Assembly (NCBI GenBank): GCA_033961575.1
Contig: CM066741.1
Location: forward strand, 3,353,715 to 3,417,714
Origin: Aselliscus stoliczkanus
Taxonomy: Eukaryota; Chordata; Mammalia; Chiroptera; Hipposideridae
Direction: 5' to 3'
DNA: 64,000 nucleotides
Below are positions 24,681 to 36,498 of this stretch, in pieces. Made by a program: the position numbers and the translations under genes. Positions within the stretch are counted from its first letter, which is position 1; the number at the start of each line of letters is the position of its first letter. The notes under the pieces were generated by a model. It saw only the letters and a list, made by a program, of their open reading frames with translations. It searched no databases and was not told the origin of the DNA.

Positions 24681-25317
24681 CAAAAGTCTGGTATCTGTCC
24701 CTTGTATGACCGTGATTAATAATATGACCCCAGAAGGTTGCGTCGACTTGATGGGCACTTGTGCAGACTCAATCAGACAGAGAAAGTGGACAGGGAGGAA
24801 AGAGACGATTGTGGGAGGTATAACTAGGATTCACTAGGATTGGGGCTCCCCTCTGTTTCCGAGCAGACACCCCTGTGAAGGGGACACACAGACATCCGGC
24901 TGTCTTTGGCCAATGGGATGTGAGTACAAGTGACATGAATCACTTTTTGGCTCATGTAAGTCACAAAGTAATCGCGCTCTCTTTCCCTTCCAAGCCATTG
25001 TGGAAAGAATCCGGGCCAAACCAATACAAGGTGAATCCAGGCCAAACCCACAGCACATTTTAAAGGAGAAATAAATGTGTTAAGGAACTGTGTTTTGGTG
25101 ATGCTCATTACTGCAGCACCACTTCACCCACCCTGAGTCACATGAGGATGCCTATGAGAGAGTTACAAAGCAGTGGCACCTAGAGAAAAATGAAACGTGG
25201 GCGAACCATGTCTGTATAGAAAACTCTACTAATGGATGTCAAGCCAAAGAGAGAGGCTTTCAGTCTGCTTCAAAATAGAGCAGCACTCTCAAAGCCTACT
25301 GAAAAGGTGGTCCAAGG

Positions 25318-25706
25318 GGCCAGCGGGTGGTTCAGTTGGTTAGTGTGTGAGCTCTGAGCAACAGGGTTGCCAGTTCAATTCCCACATGGGCCAGTGAGCT
25401 GCGTCCAAGCTGAGCTGCCAAGAGCTGCCAACAGGTGGCAGGATGGCTCAGCTGGTGAGAGCACATGCTCCTAACAACAAGGTTGCCGGTTCGGCTCCCA
25501 CATGGAATGGTGGGCTGCACCCCCAAAACTAGATTGAAAGCTGTGACTGGACTTAGAGCTGAGCTGTGCCCTCTACGACTAAGACTGAAGGTCAAAAACT
25601 TGACTTGGAGCTGATGGGTCCTGGAAAAAATACAGTGTTCCCTTCCCCCAATTCCCCAACACTGTTCCCTTTCCCAATTCCCCAATAAAATCTTAAAAAA
25701 AAAAAA
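25318..25706 (+). mobile_element. Dimeric tRNA-headed SINE (RHIN-type)
   Basis: It has two tRNA-like heads in tandem: the first at about 25319-25390 (B box AGTTCAATTCC), the second at about 25437-25505 (B box GGTTCGGCTCC). A body of repeated ctgagctg/actaagactgaagg units, gggtcctggaaaaaatacag, and a double ccccaattccccaa tail ending AATAAAATCTT plus A16 follow. Perfect 16-bp target-site duplication aaaaggtggtccaagg at 25302-25317 and 25707-25722. Confidence 0.95.
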
Positions 25707-25722
25707 AAAAGGTGGTCCAAGG

Positions 25723-25945
25723 TGGTAAGTGCAGTCCAGCTGACATGGGTTTAATTCCTGTCTCCGACAGCCACCAGCTGGGCGGACTCTGCCTCCGCGA
25801 GTCTGTTTCCCATCTGTGACACAGGATTGACAGGCACGCTCGCCTCGTAGCGCGGGTAGGGGTTTTAAATGACACTACGCACGTTTAAGTACTCAATGTA
25901 GTACCTGGCACAGGTAATTCCTCCAGAAATGTAACTACTATTACT
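25723..25945 (+). mobile_element. MIR SINE
   Basis: Sense copy: gggtttaattcctgtctccg, ctgtttcccatctgtgacac, tactcaatgtagtacctggc. Confidence 0.7.
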
Positions 25946-26544
25946 GAAGGAGGAGGCAAAAGTCACCGGCAGAAATGAAAACCATTAGTTTCCCCCTTCC
26001 CGACAATGCCATGTGAATCCTGCAGGGGTTAAGCCCGGCGTGCACTCACACACACGCGCACAGTCGCACGCACACACAGTCGCACGCACAGGCACTCAGG
26101 CCCCATCCGCTGCCCTTTGATGCCTCTCCCAAGGCAGGAATGGAAACGAAGTCTGCCGACTGTGCAGCCCTAATTGCATTTTCTTCCTGGAAGAGGGTCT
26201 GGTCGGGAACACCTGCCGTCCAGCGCTACGTGACAGCAAGGCTGTCGTGCAGGCAGCAGGGGCACCGGCAGCGTGCAGATTTGGGGGCTCTGGGACGTGA
26301 GCCATGGGCAGACCTGGCAGACCCCTGGGGGCCCATCCCACCCCAGAAAAGGGGCTTCCTGCGTCAGGCTGGGGACAGTCTGGAAGTTTGCCATCAATCC
26401 CCTTCTCCGGGGCCCTCAGGGGCTGCATGCGGGGAGAAAGGAGCCCAGACGTTTTCCTGGTGCCCTGGGAGGCAGGCTGCCTCGCACGGTGCAGAGAGCG
26501 TGAGGGTTCTGAAAAGGGGGAGCCAGGCCCCAAGTCAAGCTCTG

Positions 26545-26685
26545 ATGTCACATCTGTTTGAGAACCTGTGTCCTCAGCTGTAAGATTCAAGGTGGTAACA
26601 TGTACAGGACTAGACAGGATGGTGTCTCTGAAGGTCTCAGCCAACACTGGCACATAGCAGATACCTAGTAAACTGTAATTACAAT
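26545..26685 (+). mobile_element. MIR SINE 3' half
   Basis: Sense remnants: acctgtgtcctcagctgtaa, actggcacatagcagatacc. Confidence 0.68.
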
Positions 26686-26694
26686 GTTTGCTCA

Positions 26695-26815
26695 CTCCTT
26701 GGACAAACGTTTATTGAGCTCTTACTCCGTGTCAGCTACAATTCCAGCTTGGGAGACATGGCTACACCACTGAGAGTAAGTCTGTGCCTTTACAGAGCCT
26801 GTATTCTGGTGTATA
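26695..26815 (-). mobile_element. L2 LINE 3' end
   Basis: Antisense L2: acgtttattgagctcttact, tttacagagcctgtattctg. Confidence 0.72.
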
Positions 26816-26944
26816 AATAAAAATATACGAATCAAGTAGACAGAAAATACTTCTTTGTCCTCTCCCCCACCCCAGAAATAACCACTGTTTGTTCATGGTT
26901 TCGCATATGGCCTTCAAATCATTTTCTACACATAAATAGCCAAT

Positions 26945-26992
<48 letters not shown>

Positions 26993-27225
26993 TGTCACAC
27001 TATACCCACTGAGATAAACTTGCATTTTTTCACAGAGCATGTCCTAAATATTTTTCTATGTCAGCACATACAGGGTGACCTCATTGTTTGTAGTCACTGC
27101 ACAGTACTCTGTAGTAAAGAAGTACCATCATTTATCGCTAGGCTTTCAGTGGTTCTGCAGTGTTTTACTCTCCGAATGACTGCAAGGAACATCCCTAGTA
27201 GGTAAATTTTGATACATCAAATGGA
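26816..27225 (+). mobile_element. L1 LINE fragment (L1M-type)
   Basis: L1M-like block with an expanded CA stretch, gtgtcacactatacccactg, aaatatttttctatgtcagc, acatacagggtgacctcatt. Confidence 0.65.
26947..26990. repeat. (AC)22 microsatellite
   Basis: Perfect AC array lying inside the L1 fragment at the position of a CA-rich stretch in the parent element. Confidence 0.97.
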
Positions 27226-27291
27226 CTGGTTTCCTTTATGACCTGCATTCAACAGCATTGAGACAAAAGCGAACGTAACACCTGATTAACA

Positions 27292-28095
27292 AGCAAGGCA
27301 CTGTGTTAGGTGCTGTGGCCCAGGAGTGAACAAACCATGGTCCCTGCGCTCAAATCCAATGATGGATTTAATGAGCATTTACTAGGGGCTGTTCACAGTG
27401 TGGTGACAATTATATGCATCATCTCACCCATTCTTCACCACAGAAGCGCCTGATGAGGCAGGTACTATTATCAGCCCCACTTTACAGATGAGATTGAAGC
27501 CCAGAGAGGTTAAGGAACTCACCTCAGTTCACACAGCTAGCAATAGACTGAGCTGGAATTCAAACTCAGGCTCTTAAAACACTCAGCCTAGACTCAGGAA
27601 ACAGGATTAAAATTAGTGTAAGTGGAATCTCAGAGGAGGGAAGAAAAGGTTCAGTTAAGAGAGATCGGGGGAGGCTCCATGAAGAAGTGACAACCAAGTG
27701 ACACGGAAAAGAACAAGCTTTTTCTAGTTGACAAGGAAGGAGAGAGAATTCCAAGAAGACAGCCGCAAGCTCAGAGCCCTGGGGCTGTGAAGGAGGGGTT
27801 TCTGGGAACCAGTGCATGTAATTTAGTAGGAATGGGGTGCAGGGAGGGAGGCGAGGCTGGAGTGAGGCACAGCAGGCCCACAGAGAGCTGTGCCTCCTAG
27901 CAGAGGACTCTGAACTGTATCCTTAAAGTTATGAGAAGCCATTGCAGGGCTTGTCAGGCAGGAAAGTCAACCTCAGAGTTGCATTTTTAAAAGAACTTGC
28001 TACCTGTAGAATGGAAGATGAAGTGATGCGGAGCAGCAAGGAGACCGATTAGGAGGCTGCCGCAGTCATCCAGGACATATACTTGGAGAGTTTGT
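27292..28095 (-). mobile_element. L2 LINE split by a MIR
   Basis: Antisense L2 before (gcactgtgttaggtgctgtg, ggtccctgcgctc) and after (gagagaattccaagaagaca, agaagccattgcagggcttg, ttaggaggctgccgcagtc) a MIR at 27362-27580. Confidence 0.75.
27362..27580 (-). mobile_element. MIR SINE within L2
   Basis: Antisense copy: cactttacagatgagattga, agcccagagaggttaagg, ttcacacagctagcaatag. Confidence 0.88.
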
Positions 28096-28878
28096 CTTCT
28101 TGGGGCCAGCTCATGCCATGTAATAAAAAACAGCAGGGTGGCATCAGGGGCAGGACGTGACAATCCAGAGAGACCAGGAGCTCAGAGGCCCCCGCAAATG
28201 CCTACGGCAGACGCAGTCCCTGCTTTTCCCCAGGATGTGAGAGCTGATGGCGGCCTGCCCAGTGGGGGAACCGGACTTAGCCTTGGACCATTTCACTCCA
28301 CGTCCAGCAAGCTTCCGGCAGCCGAGCGATGTCCTCGGGTCACCCCATCCTGGTGAGAGGAGGATATGTTGAGCAGTGGTCCATCACTTCCACCACCGCC
28401 TCAGCTGGCACCAAGGGCCTGTGGGCCTGCAGAGAGCCAAGCCGTGTGGCCATAGCATTGTGAGTCACCCCAGCTGGTACCGGTCATTTTCCCTGGGAGG
28501 CAGAAGGGCTGGCGGAAGCGTGTCCTGGCGACGCCAGGCAGGAGACCAGCGGCCAGCCTGCAAGGGGCTGCCAGGCGTGGCTGTGGCTGCCAGGGAGGAT
28601 GGATGCCCGCAGCTGCCCACTGACCTTGCGGGAAGGCAGAGAGCTGCGGGGAGGGCCTTGCTCACTTCCGCAGGGCACAGCAGCCAACACCCGTGACCTG
28701 ACCAGGGCAGGGGCATAAAGCACACAGGAATGGCATCAGAGGTTGAGGTTGACGAGTACAACAGCTAACTAGTCACCGAGCCGGTACTGCAGTCTGGAGT
28801 TGTGCTCAATACTTGCCATCTTCAGCATCTTTAACAATTGCTAAAATACTCTTACAGCTGTTACTTCATTGAATGCAC
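28096..28878. other. Intergenic DNA, G/C-rich part
   Basis: No gene is recognised. The open frames here (up to about 106 codons) show no family features. No named repeat is seen. Confidence 0.45.
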
Positions 28879-28880
28879 TA

Positions 28881-29061
28881 CAGCAGGGGTTGGCCAAATC
28901 CAGTTTGTGGCTTGTCGTTGTATGGCCCCTGACCTAAGAATGATTTTCACATTGTTAAAGGGTTTTAGGAAAAACAAAGAAAAATATGTGATAGAAGCCA
29001 TCTGTGGCCCAGAAAGCCTAAAATATTTACTATCTGGCCCTTAATTGAAAAGGTGGGCCAA
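28881..29061 (-). mobile_element. hAT-Charlie element of the MER3/MER58 type
   Basis: Starts cagcaggggttggccaaatc and ends with gcctaaaatatttactatct plus ggccctt, the reverse of the ggccagatagtaaatatttt hallmark. The exact subfamily is uncertain. Confidence 0.72.
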
Positions 29062-29325
29062 TTCCTTCACTAGAACATAAGCTCACAAAGGGCAAGCAGA
29101 GATGTGTGTGTGTGCGTGCGCGCGCGCGTGTGTGTGTGTGGTGTGTGTGGTGTGTGTGTGTGTGTGTGTGTGTGTGTGGTGTGCGTGTGATATGTGTGGT
29201 GTGTGTGTGTGTGTGTGTGCCACTTCTATATTCCCCAATTCCTAGAAGAGTTCTCAGCACATAGTAAATGCTCAATAAATCTGTCAAGTGAACAAATGGA
29301 TGAATGAATGAGTGAATGAATGAAT
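29062..29325 (+). mobile_element. L2 LINE 3' end split by a GT array
   Basis: L2 pieces on both sides of the microsatellite: agaacataagctcacaaagg before, ctcagcacatagtaaatgct and the gaatgaatgaatg end after. Confidence 0.75.
29103..29219. repeat. (TG)n array with CG steps
   Basis: Interrupted TG repeat with a gcgcgcgcgc core near 29117-29128 and GGTGTG interruptions. Confidence 0.95.
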
Positions 29326-29445
29326 TCTGATTATCACCCAAGGAGATAGATACTAACATTAGTCCCATTTTACTGATGAGTAAACCAAGGCTTACAGTAG
29401 TAGGATGACTTGCCCAAGTCATAAAGTTAGAAAGTTCCTGTGATT
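29325..29445 (-). mobile_element. MIR SINE
   Basis: Antisense core: cccattttactgatgagtaa, gacttgcccaagtcataaag. Confidence 0.78.
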
Positions 29446-29466
29446 CTAGCTCAGGGCTAGCTTTGC

Positions 29467-29569
29467 TTTTTTTTTGAGGGCAGTGTCACTGGCCCTCCTA
29501 TGTGGGATCCGAACCGGGGCCGCTGGCGTCCCAAGCCAGAGCTTAACCACCGTGCCACTTGGCTGGCCC
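29467..29569 (-). mobile_element. Short tRNA-Ser-like SINE
   Basis: Poly(T), gagggcagtgtcactggccc, inverted B box GGATCCGAACC, then the inverted A box CCACTTGGCTG. Same family as the copy at 21734. Confidence 0.93.
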
Positions 29570-29574
29570 TAAAA

Positions 29575-29860
29575 TATAATTTATTTAGTTTTTTCCGTTA
29601 CAGTTGACATTTGATATTATTTATATTCATTTCAGATGTACAGCATGGTGGTTAGATATTTATGTAATGTATGCCGTGATCCCCCTGATTAGTCTAGCCC
29701 CCACCTGGCACTACACATAGCTGTTGCAGCCTTATTGATTGTATTCCCTGTGCTGTACTTTACATCCTCATGATTATTTCGTAGCTACCAACTTGTACTT
29801 CTTAAGCCCTTCCCCTTTTATACCCAGCTCTCCAACCCCTACCCGCTCCAGCAACCTTTA
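29575..29860 (+). mobile_element. L1 LINE 3' UTR
   Basis: Matches the eutherian L1 3' UTR theme: tcatttcagatgtacagca, cctgattagtctagccccca, tattccctgtgctgtacttt, tttacatcctcatgattatt. Confidence 0.68.
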
Positions 29861-29927
29861 GGGCTTTTAATCGTAACAAAAGGGCCCAGGATCCTAAACC
29901 CAGAAGCTGGAACTACATCTCATGGTG

Positions 29928-30030
29928 CTATGGCTCTCAAACTTTCCTGTGCATCAATGTCATTGGAGACACTTGTTAAAGTTCATGTTTCCAGACCCTA
30001 CACCCTTGGGATCCTGATTCCATAAATCAT
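29928..30030 (+). mobile_element. MER5-type hAT fragment
   Basis: Remnants ctctcaaactttcctgtgca and ggagacacttgttaaagttc. Confidence 0.55.
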
Positions 30031-30940
30031 ATTCCATGAATCTGCGGTGTGGGGGGCAGAATGTTAACTCTCTTTCTCATCCCCCTACAACTTCTTGTCC
30101 AGATTCAGATCCCAAAACAACCTCCACCAAGAGCCTTTTGTCTCTCATCCAAGAGCGAGTTGTTTGCTCATTGGTTTTCAAAAGTGCAGAGGGAGCCGGC
30201 AAGGCCTCCACCCCGCACCAGATCAGCTCACGCTCCCTGTGGCCCAGCACTTGAGTTCCTCGGCCATGCTGACGATCCTTCACCACAAGCGAACTGATTC
30301 TGCCCACCACAGCTAACGATGCTTTGTCTGCCTGCTCCGAGAACTCCATATGAGGAGTGTCTTCAAGCAAAGGGAGCTTGCAGCATCCTGACTGCTCAGG
30401 ATATGAGTTTTTATTAGGGGGTCAGACAACAGATACCTCTCTGGAGGCAAATTGGGAGACAGCATCACATCCTCCTGCCCTGACTCTCTCCAGCGCAAAA
30501 GCCTCAGGGACAGGGTCCAGTCTGATCCGCTGGCATAGCCCCAAGAAGGCTTCTCTTCCTTATAAATATCTGCCCTCGGCCCAGGTGTCACAATGTCTGT
30601 GACTGCATCATTAGAGATCCATTGCTCACTGGCGGCCATCAACCCCAGGGTAAAGCCCAAACCTCAGCAGGAGGCCCCCAGGGTGGGGGGTGTAATTCCA
30701 CTCTCCCTGTCAATTTCCCCCACACTGAATTGGTCACAGGCCCACATTTTCTTTTGCCTCCTGGCCTTTACCCGTGCTGGTCCCTCTGCCAAGAAATCCT
30801 TCCATGAGACAAGACTGGGGAACTCATCTATGGTCCACTCTTACAACAGAATATTGTGAAATATGATGAGACAGAAGAAGACGACTGGAAGCCATGGGAA
30901 AATGTAACAACATATTGAGAAAACCCGGTCAGGAAATCCT
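30031..30940. other. Intergenic DNA without recognised features
   Basis: No gene or named repeat is recognised. Confidence 0.45.
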
Positions 30941-30944
30941 AATA

Positions 30945-31170
30945 GCAGGTAATGTTTATGGAAGACTTACTTGGTACTATTGTTTCAGGTGCTTCACATG
31001 TACTAACGCATTGAATCCCCAGAACAACCTTAGCTGGAGGGTACATGATGTCCACTTTACAGAAGAGGAAACTGAGGCTCAGGGAGATTGCATAACGTGT
31101 CTAAGATTACCAGCCCACGTAGTGGCAGAGCTGGGATTCAAACCTAGGTCATTTATCACTAGAGTCTGCA
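30945..31170 (-). mobile_element. MIR SINE
   Basis: Near full-length antisense copy: ctttacagaagaggaaactg, aggctcagggagattgcata, gagctgggattcaaacctag. Confidence 0.92.
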
Positions 31171-31898
31171 CTCCTGACCCTGAAACAAAGCATATGTGCA
31201 GTGGGACCCTGGTTTTGTACAAACAAAACCAAAAAGCGTGACTTGTAGAAAGAGGGGGAGAGCTTGAAAGCCTCGCCTTAATAGGTGCCAAAACATTCGC
31301 ACTGGTTATCTCCCGAGAATGACACTAATGAGGTGAGTGACATTCCGCAGGCAGCAGCCCGAGATGGCGTTTACCACAAAGCATGTCCACTGAGGACGGC
31401 CCTTGGGACCAAACCTATGGAAGGGACAGACAGGAAGCAGAAAGTGGGCAGAGGGACAGTTGGAGCTTCGATGGAGGGAACCCTCGATCTGGGACAGTCC
31501 TTAGAGTGTCTCAAGATGGGCCACGGCAGCCAGACCTTTCTGTCCCACCATATCCATCAGTCATTGGATGTGGGCCACCCTGTAAAGCGTGTCACATCAG
31601 ATGAGGCAGCTTTCTGAAGCCAAGGCACTTCCTGAAGAGGCAGACAGCTGAAGGTATGCCAGTGGCAGTACTCCCAGCGTCTGGCAACAAATACTTCCTC
31701 CAAGGGGCATCTGAGGGGTGCAGTGCATGCCCCCACCCGGGATTTGTATCTCTATGTTCTTCTTTTGATCTGTATATTCTATGATTAATGCCTGTCACTT
31801 GTACAACAAAGGAGCAAATGCTACCAAACTGTGTTCAACAGTAAGGGAGTCAAAAAACAGTGGCTTCATCGGTTGGGGGGATAGTTTTCTTCCATATC
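31171..31898. other. Intergenic DNA without recognised features
   Basis: No gene or named repeat is recognised. Confidence 0.45.
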
Positions 31899-31914
31899 AA
31901 ACAAGTTTGCATAA

Positions 31915-32455
31915 CAGGGTACCATATGTCAAGATTACTAAAATAAACATCCTTACAGTGTTTAGGAGGTTGAACCAGCTGACCCTAAAGGCCCTCCATC
32001 AACACCTCAAAGATCTTAGGGTTGTGCAAAAGGAGGGGCCTTGGTTTCAATGGATATGTATCAAAGACCTGACCCTCTACTTTTTCTAAATGGAATTTTC
32101 CATTGACTTTGTTGTCATAACATTGTATTAATGACACAATTTAATATATATTAATATATATTAGGTGAATAATTGTTTAACAAGTTAACTTTTTCCATGC
32201 TCTCTTCTAATACTCAGCCATATACCCCCCAAAAAAGTATAAAAATGGATCCAATTTTTATTCTGTTACCCTACATTGAATGTCATAAGTGTTTGTGCAT
32301 GTTGATATGTATTCTAATCATTTTAATAGCTGTATATTTCATTCCATGTTTCGCCTTAATTGACTTAATATGTTATTGTTTGATATTGAATTTGTTCATA
32401 ACTTTATTGAAATTATAAACAATGTCTTTATGAGCAAAAAAAAAAAAACACAAAA
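31915..32455 (+). mobile_element. Retroposed insertion of unknown source
   Basis: About 540 bp ends in an A-rich tail (32436-32455) and lies between 16-bp direct repeats differing at one base: aaacaagtttgcataa (31899-31914) and aaacaagtttgcgtaa (32456-32471). These are marks of L1-driven retroposition. The body is A/T-rich (ttaatatatattaatata near 32140) and has no canonical AATAAA just before the tail. I cannot name the source. It could be a 3' UTR retrocopy or a 3' end of an unfamiliar LINE. Confidence 0.72.
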
Positions 32456-32471
32456 AAACAAGTTTGCGTAA

Positions 32472-33920
32472 TCAGTGTCCTTCTCTCATTAGCCATGTTT
32501 AGCATGTGGCATCCATCCTCATAATTACCTCATGTCTGCCTGATGGCTGCTGCAGTTCCAGCGATCACACCTGCATTCCAGGCAGAGAGAGAAAGGAAGG
32601 GGAGAACAGAAAAAAAGAAGCCTCCCATCTGAGTCAATCCATTTAAAGATTTTCCCCAGAAATCCCTCCCAGTGATATCTGGCTACATGCCACTGGCCAC
32701 CATCATCTGCAAAGGAGACTGGAAAATGTGTTCTGATAATTGTCCTGACCACTGGTACTGATAGTAAGGAAATGGGATATAGTAATGGGATATAGTACTG
32801 ATAGTAAGGATAGTAGGTATTGGGTAGGCAACTAGAAGCCTCTGCCACAATGACTTAGTTTGGGTTCCCCTGAAAGCAGATCCTGACACAAGGATTTAAA
32901 CTCAAACTCAGGAAACACTAGTAGAGGAGAGGAAATGAGAAAGGGAAGGTAAGACAGTCAATAAAGGGTGAATATTATGCAAGTTACCACTGTGGCCATT
33001 GGGGCTTCATCCCATGGGAAAAATTCTGAAAACCCATGGAAAACACTTGCCTGAATTATTCCAAGGCCCGGGGGTGCTGGAATACAGGTTCCTGTCAGTT
33101 GAGTGGGAGACACTGGGGTCAGGTATTTAATTCACTAGGACTTCAAGCTCATACAATAGCCATAAACTGGGCCCCAGCTTTTTTTTTTTTAAAACGGCGG
33201 TAGTTGGAAATCGGGCCATTTACCCTAAAGTGGTAAACTCAGATCATGGTGAAACATGCTGCAAATAATTTATTGTTAAGTAATTGTACTTGCCATTAAG
33301 TACAGAATTTTGTGAATTGCTTATTTCTTGTAAATTAGAGCAAGAGCCAACGTCGGCACTGTCGTAACATGTAAGGTTCTTGGCTCATTCCATCTTATGG
33401 TGCCATAAACCTCCCACAGGTTATATAGGGCAATAGTAGCCAATCCCCAGTTCTAGGAGGTAAATCCTAAGTAGTCTTAACCAATCAGAATAAGGCATGC
33501 CCCTGGCAACTGGAAAGATCACATGATCTAAACTGGCCAATCAGATTGAAGGAAAGGGATACAGTCTATGCAGAGAAGGGAGATTTCAACATCTCTCCTG
33601 CTACATGTGAATGAGGAGACATGGAGACCCAGTTGCCACTAGAGGCCATCTTACATCTACAGAGAGAACACCAAGGAGGGCAGAGCAGAGAGATGGAAAG
33701 AATCTGGGTTCTCTTGATATCATTGATCTACTGACCATTCCCTGCTTAGAGTCCATACTACATGTGAACTTCCTGTGTGATTAAATAGTGTATTCCTAAG
33801 CAAGTTTTAATCAAGATTTTCTGCCATGGTAGCTAAAAGACATTTTAATGAATACACCTATCATAATTTTGAACGCACTATTACTTTTGCCTCTTTAATT
33901 GCCTGCTGCCCCTGGATTTT
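32472..33920. other. Intergenic DNA with possible LTR-like remnants
   Basis: Two blocks (about 32855-33130 and 33465-33860) have the look of old LTRs, with CCAAT motifs at 33482 and 33538 (ccaatcag), but I cannot assign a family. No gene is seen. Confidence 0.35.
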
Positions 33921-33924
33921 TCCA

Positions 33925-34050
33925 CGAGGCTATTTTCTGTGAAAGCAGAGACCGTCTTATTCACTATAGACTTCCCAGAGCCTAGCAGAGTTACATACGG
34001 GCTCCTAGTAGATTCTCAGTAAATATCTGTAAAGGAATGAATAATGTCCC
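33925..34050 (+). mobile_element. L2 LINE 3' end
   Basis: Contains gaaagcagagaccgtcttat, cccagagcctagcagagtta, tctcagtaaatatctgtaa. Confidence 0.72.
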
Positions 34051-34434
34051 CTGTGCTTTACGAATGGGAAAGAAAGGAGCGGACTTCCAACCGGTGCTGG
34101 GACATAGCCCTCCACTATCCCACCTGTGTTTCAGTCTCTGAAAGGCACATGCATTACTAATGTACCTTCCTTCAGAGCTACTGTAAATTGCACTCCTGTA
34201 TTACTTATCCACGATCTTTTAAGTTATTCATACTCTGGAATCATATATGTGAGAGTGTTATGCAAGTTACGGCATTAGTCGTGTGTGTGGCAGTCAAGGT
34301 AAAGCTCGCCGTTATTCCAGCTATGCCTCAGTGCCCCTCTGCACAAACCTCTCCTAGGACCACCCTGAGCATTCAGCCTTCAGCCCAAGGGGAATAACTC
34401 CAGAAGAGGCACCCCCCGTTGGAATACCTTCTTC

Positions 34435-34805
34435 CCAACTGTTTTAGTTCTATACGATGTGTAACAAACCACCCTCAAACTTAGCTGCTCCAAACAGCAA
34501 ACATTCATTAGTTCACAGTTGGTGAAAGTCAGGAATATGGAGAAGCTTAGCTCTGTGGTCTGGCTCAAGGTCTCGCCGGAGATTACAGTCAGGCCATTGC
34601 TTTGCCGCTGCAATGGAGGATCCATTTTCAAGTTCAATTACATGTCTGTTGACCATAGGGCTGCTCCCAGCCTGGCTGCCCCCAAAGTGAGTGATCCAGG
34701 AGACAGAGAGCACATAAATCCAAGACGGAAGCTGCAGGTTTTTATAACCTAATTCTTGGAAGTGACACGCTATCACTTCTGTCATATTCTATTCATGAGA
34801 AGGAA
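34435..34805 (-). mobile_element. MLT1-type ERVL-MaLR LTR
   Basis: Starts as the reverse complement of an MLT1 3' end (gtgtaacaaaccaccctcaa), then tcaggaatatggagaagctt. It ends with ttataacctaattcttggaa and gtgacacgctatcacttctg. Confidence 0.75.
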
Positions 34806-34953
34806 GGCTCCAAGTCTTGTGGGAAGAGTAGCAAAGAATCTGTGGATATATTTTTAAAACCACACTTCCACTGATTCTTTCCTTTGCTCACTGAATGTTT
34901 GTATTCTGGGATTAATGGAGTCACAACTTGGGTAGCCTTATGCCTGCTCAGTT

Positions 34954-34997
34954 ACCATCACCATCATCATCACCATCACCATCATCATCCATCATCT
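34954..34997. repeat. (ATC)n trinucleotide repeat
   Basis: ACC/ATC units: ccatcaccatcatcatcacc and onward. Confidence 0.93.
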
Positions 34998-35024
34998 TCA
35001 TTAATACAAGAGAATGATCGCATA

Positions 35025-35260
35025 GGAATTGCTACCATTTTCTGAGCCATGGGCCAGGCAAATACTTTTTGTGCACTAATCCTCACAACACTATTAGGTA
35101 GGTACTATTATTATTCCCATTTAGAATTGAGAAAACGAAGGTTTGCAGGCAGTTAAGTGATTTATTCAATGCTATATAGCCAGTAGGTGGATAAACCAGA
35201 TTTATATCCAGAGCTACCTATGGGAAGAGTTGGTGCTGTTAACCACTACTCTACACAGCC
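35025..35260 (-). mobile_element. MIR SINE
   Basis: Near full-length antisense copy: ctaatcctcacaacactatt, taggtaggtactattattat, atagccagtaggtggataaa. Confidence 0.88.
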
Positions 35261-35897
35261 CCTGGTTGGCCAATAAAGGAAACTCTACCTGTCCCAGCAA
35301 CCAGGTCAGGTTCCCAAAGCCACTGTCCCCATGTGGAAAATTTTTAAAAATTAAAAAAACAAAAAACAAACAAAAAACTGCGAAATCAGAATTAAATTAG
35401 GTCTAAATCAGAGGATGGGAGGGTAGGAAACTAATATACCGAGAGCACACTCATGCATAGATTCAAATGAATAGGAAGAATCCAAGCCTATCTCCAATGA
35501 ATGCAAATCTATGCAGATGTATGCAAATACCTATAAGTGGCTAGGCCATTTTATGTAAATGACCATGTCCTGAAAAGCAATGGGGGCAATCAGACCAGCT
35601 TTTCAGAAGGCAATGACCCCTGGTCTTGACCACTCTTGGGTTGCCACTGGGCAGAAGGGAAAAAAACCTCTAAATTAAAGCCTGTAAGGAAAATTGTACT
35701 AAGGGGTGACATCCAGACCATTGCAGGACAGATACCCCAGATGAGGGAGGCACAGCTTATCCAGCCCCCAAAGAGCTGCCAGATTCAATCAATTAGCAAA
35801 AACCAGTACGAAAACATCCTGTTTGCAAACGAATGCCCATTTTCTTGTCCCAGAGGTAAATTAGCAAAAGCTGAATTGGAAATCTATCCTTCCAGGG
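35261..35897. other. Intergenic DNA without recognised features
   Basis: Only an A-rich run at 35341-35378 stands out. No gene or named repeat is seen. Confidence 0.45.
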
Positions 35898-36012
35898 CAA
35901 TCGCTCTCGAACTTCACTATGCATTAGAATCACCCAGTGTCATTACCTAATATGTGCTGGCAAGCTGCACTGTAAAAACACATCCCTGATGATTCTGAAT
36001 CAGAAAGTACAT
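35898..36012 (+). mobile_element. MER5-type hAT fragment
   Basis: Contains cgaacttcactatgcattag, aatcacccagtgtcattacc, gatgattctgaatcag. Confidence 0.62.
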
Positions 36013-36059
36013 GGATCACTTTTTAGAAAACTGGCATTAAAAAAAAACAACAAAAAAAA

Positions 36060-36280
36060 CACTGGGTTTGAGAGCAGGCAGGTCTGGTTTAAATTTCAAC
36101 CTGACAGTTACCTACTATGGGACCTTGGATCGTCCACAAGGCATCGCCATCCCAATTCCCTCATTTGTACATTGGGGCTAATTGTATTCTCCCTCTAAAA
36201 GATTGCTTTGTGGACTCACAGAGAGAACGCATTTAAAAGGCTTGACCTACAGCAAAAACTCAGTAAATATTTGGTATATT
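36060..36280 (+). mobile_element. MIR SINE
   Basis: Sense copy: gcaggtctggtttaaatttc, gacagttacctactatggg, ttccctcatttgtacattgg, actcagtaaatatttgg. Confidence 0.82.
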
Positions 36281-36498
36281 ATGATGATCATATTCTTTGA
36301 TGAAAGTCAGGGTCTTTGTCACCCAGTGTCCAGACTGGCTCCTAAAATAGGGACTTGCACCATTATTAAGTGAATTGGCCTTTACCTTTCCTGCCGCCTC
36401 TCACTGACTCCACCCCCTGAGAGGCGGAGCAACGATCTGATTGGTAAATTGACAAGAGTTTGCCTTCCATTGGTCCACTGTTCCTTTTTGATGTCTCT

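Noticed and set aside
26096..26695. 199-codon minus-strand open frame in G/C-rich DNA
   Set aside because: No recognisable domain. It runs into a MIR, and competing open frames exist on the other strand.
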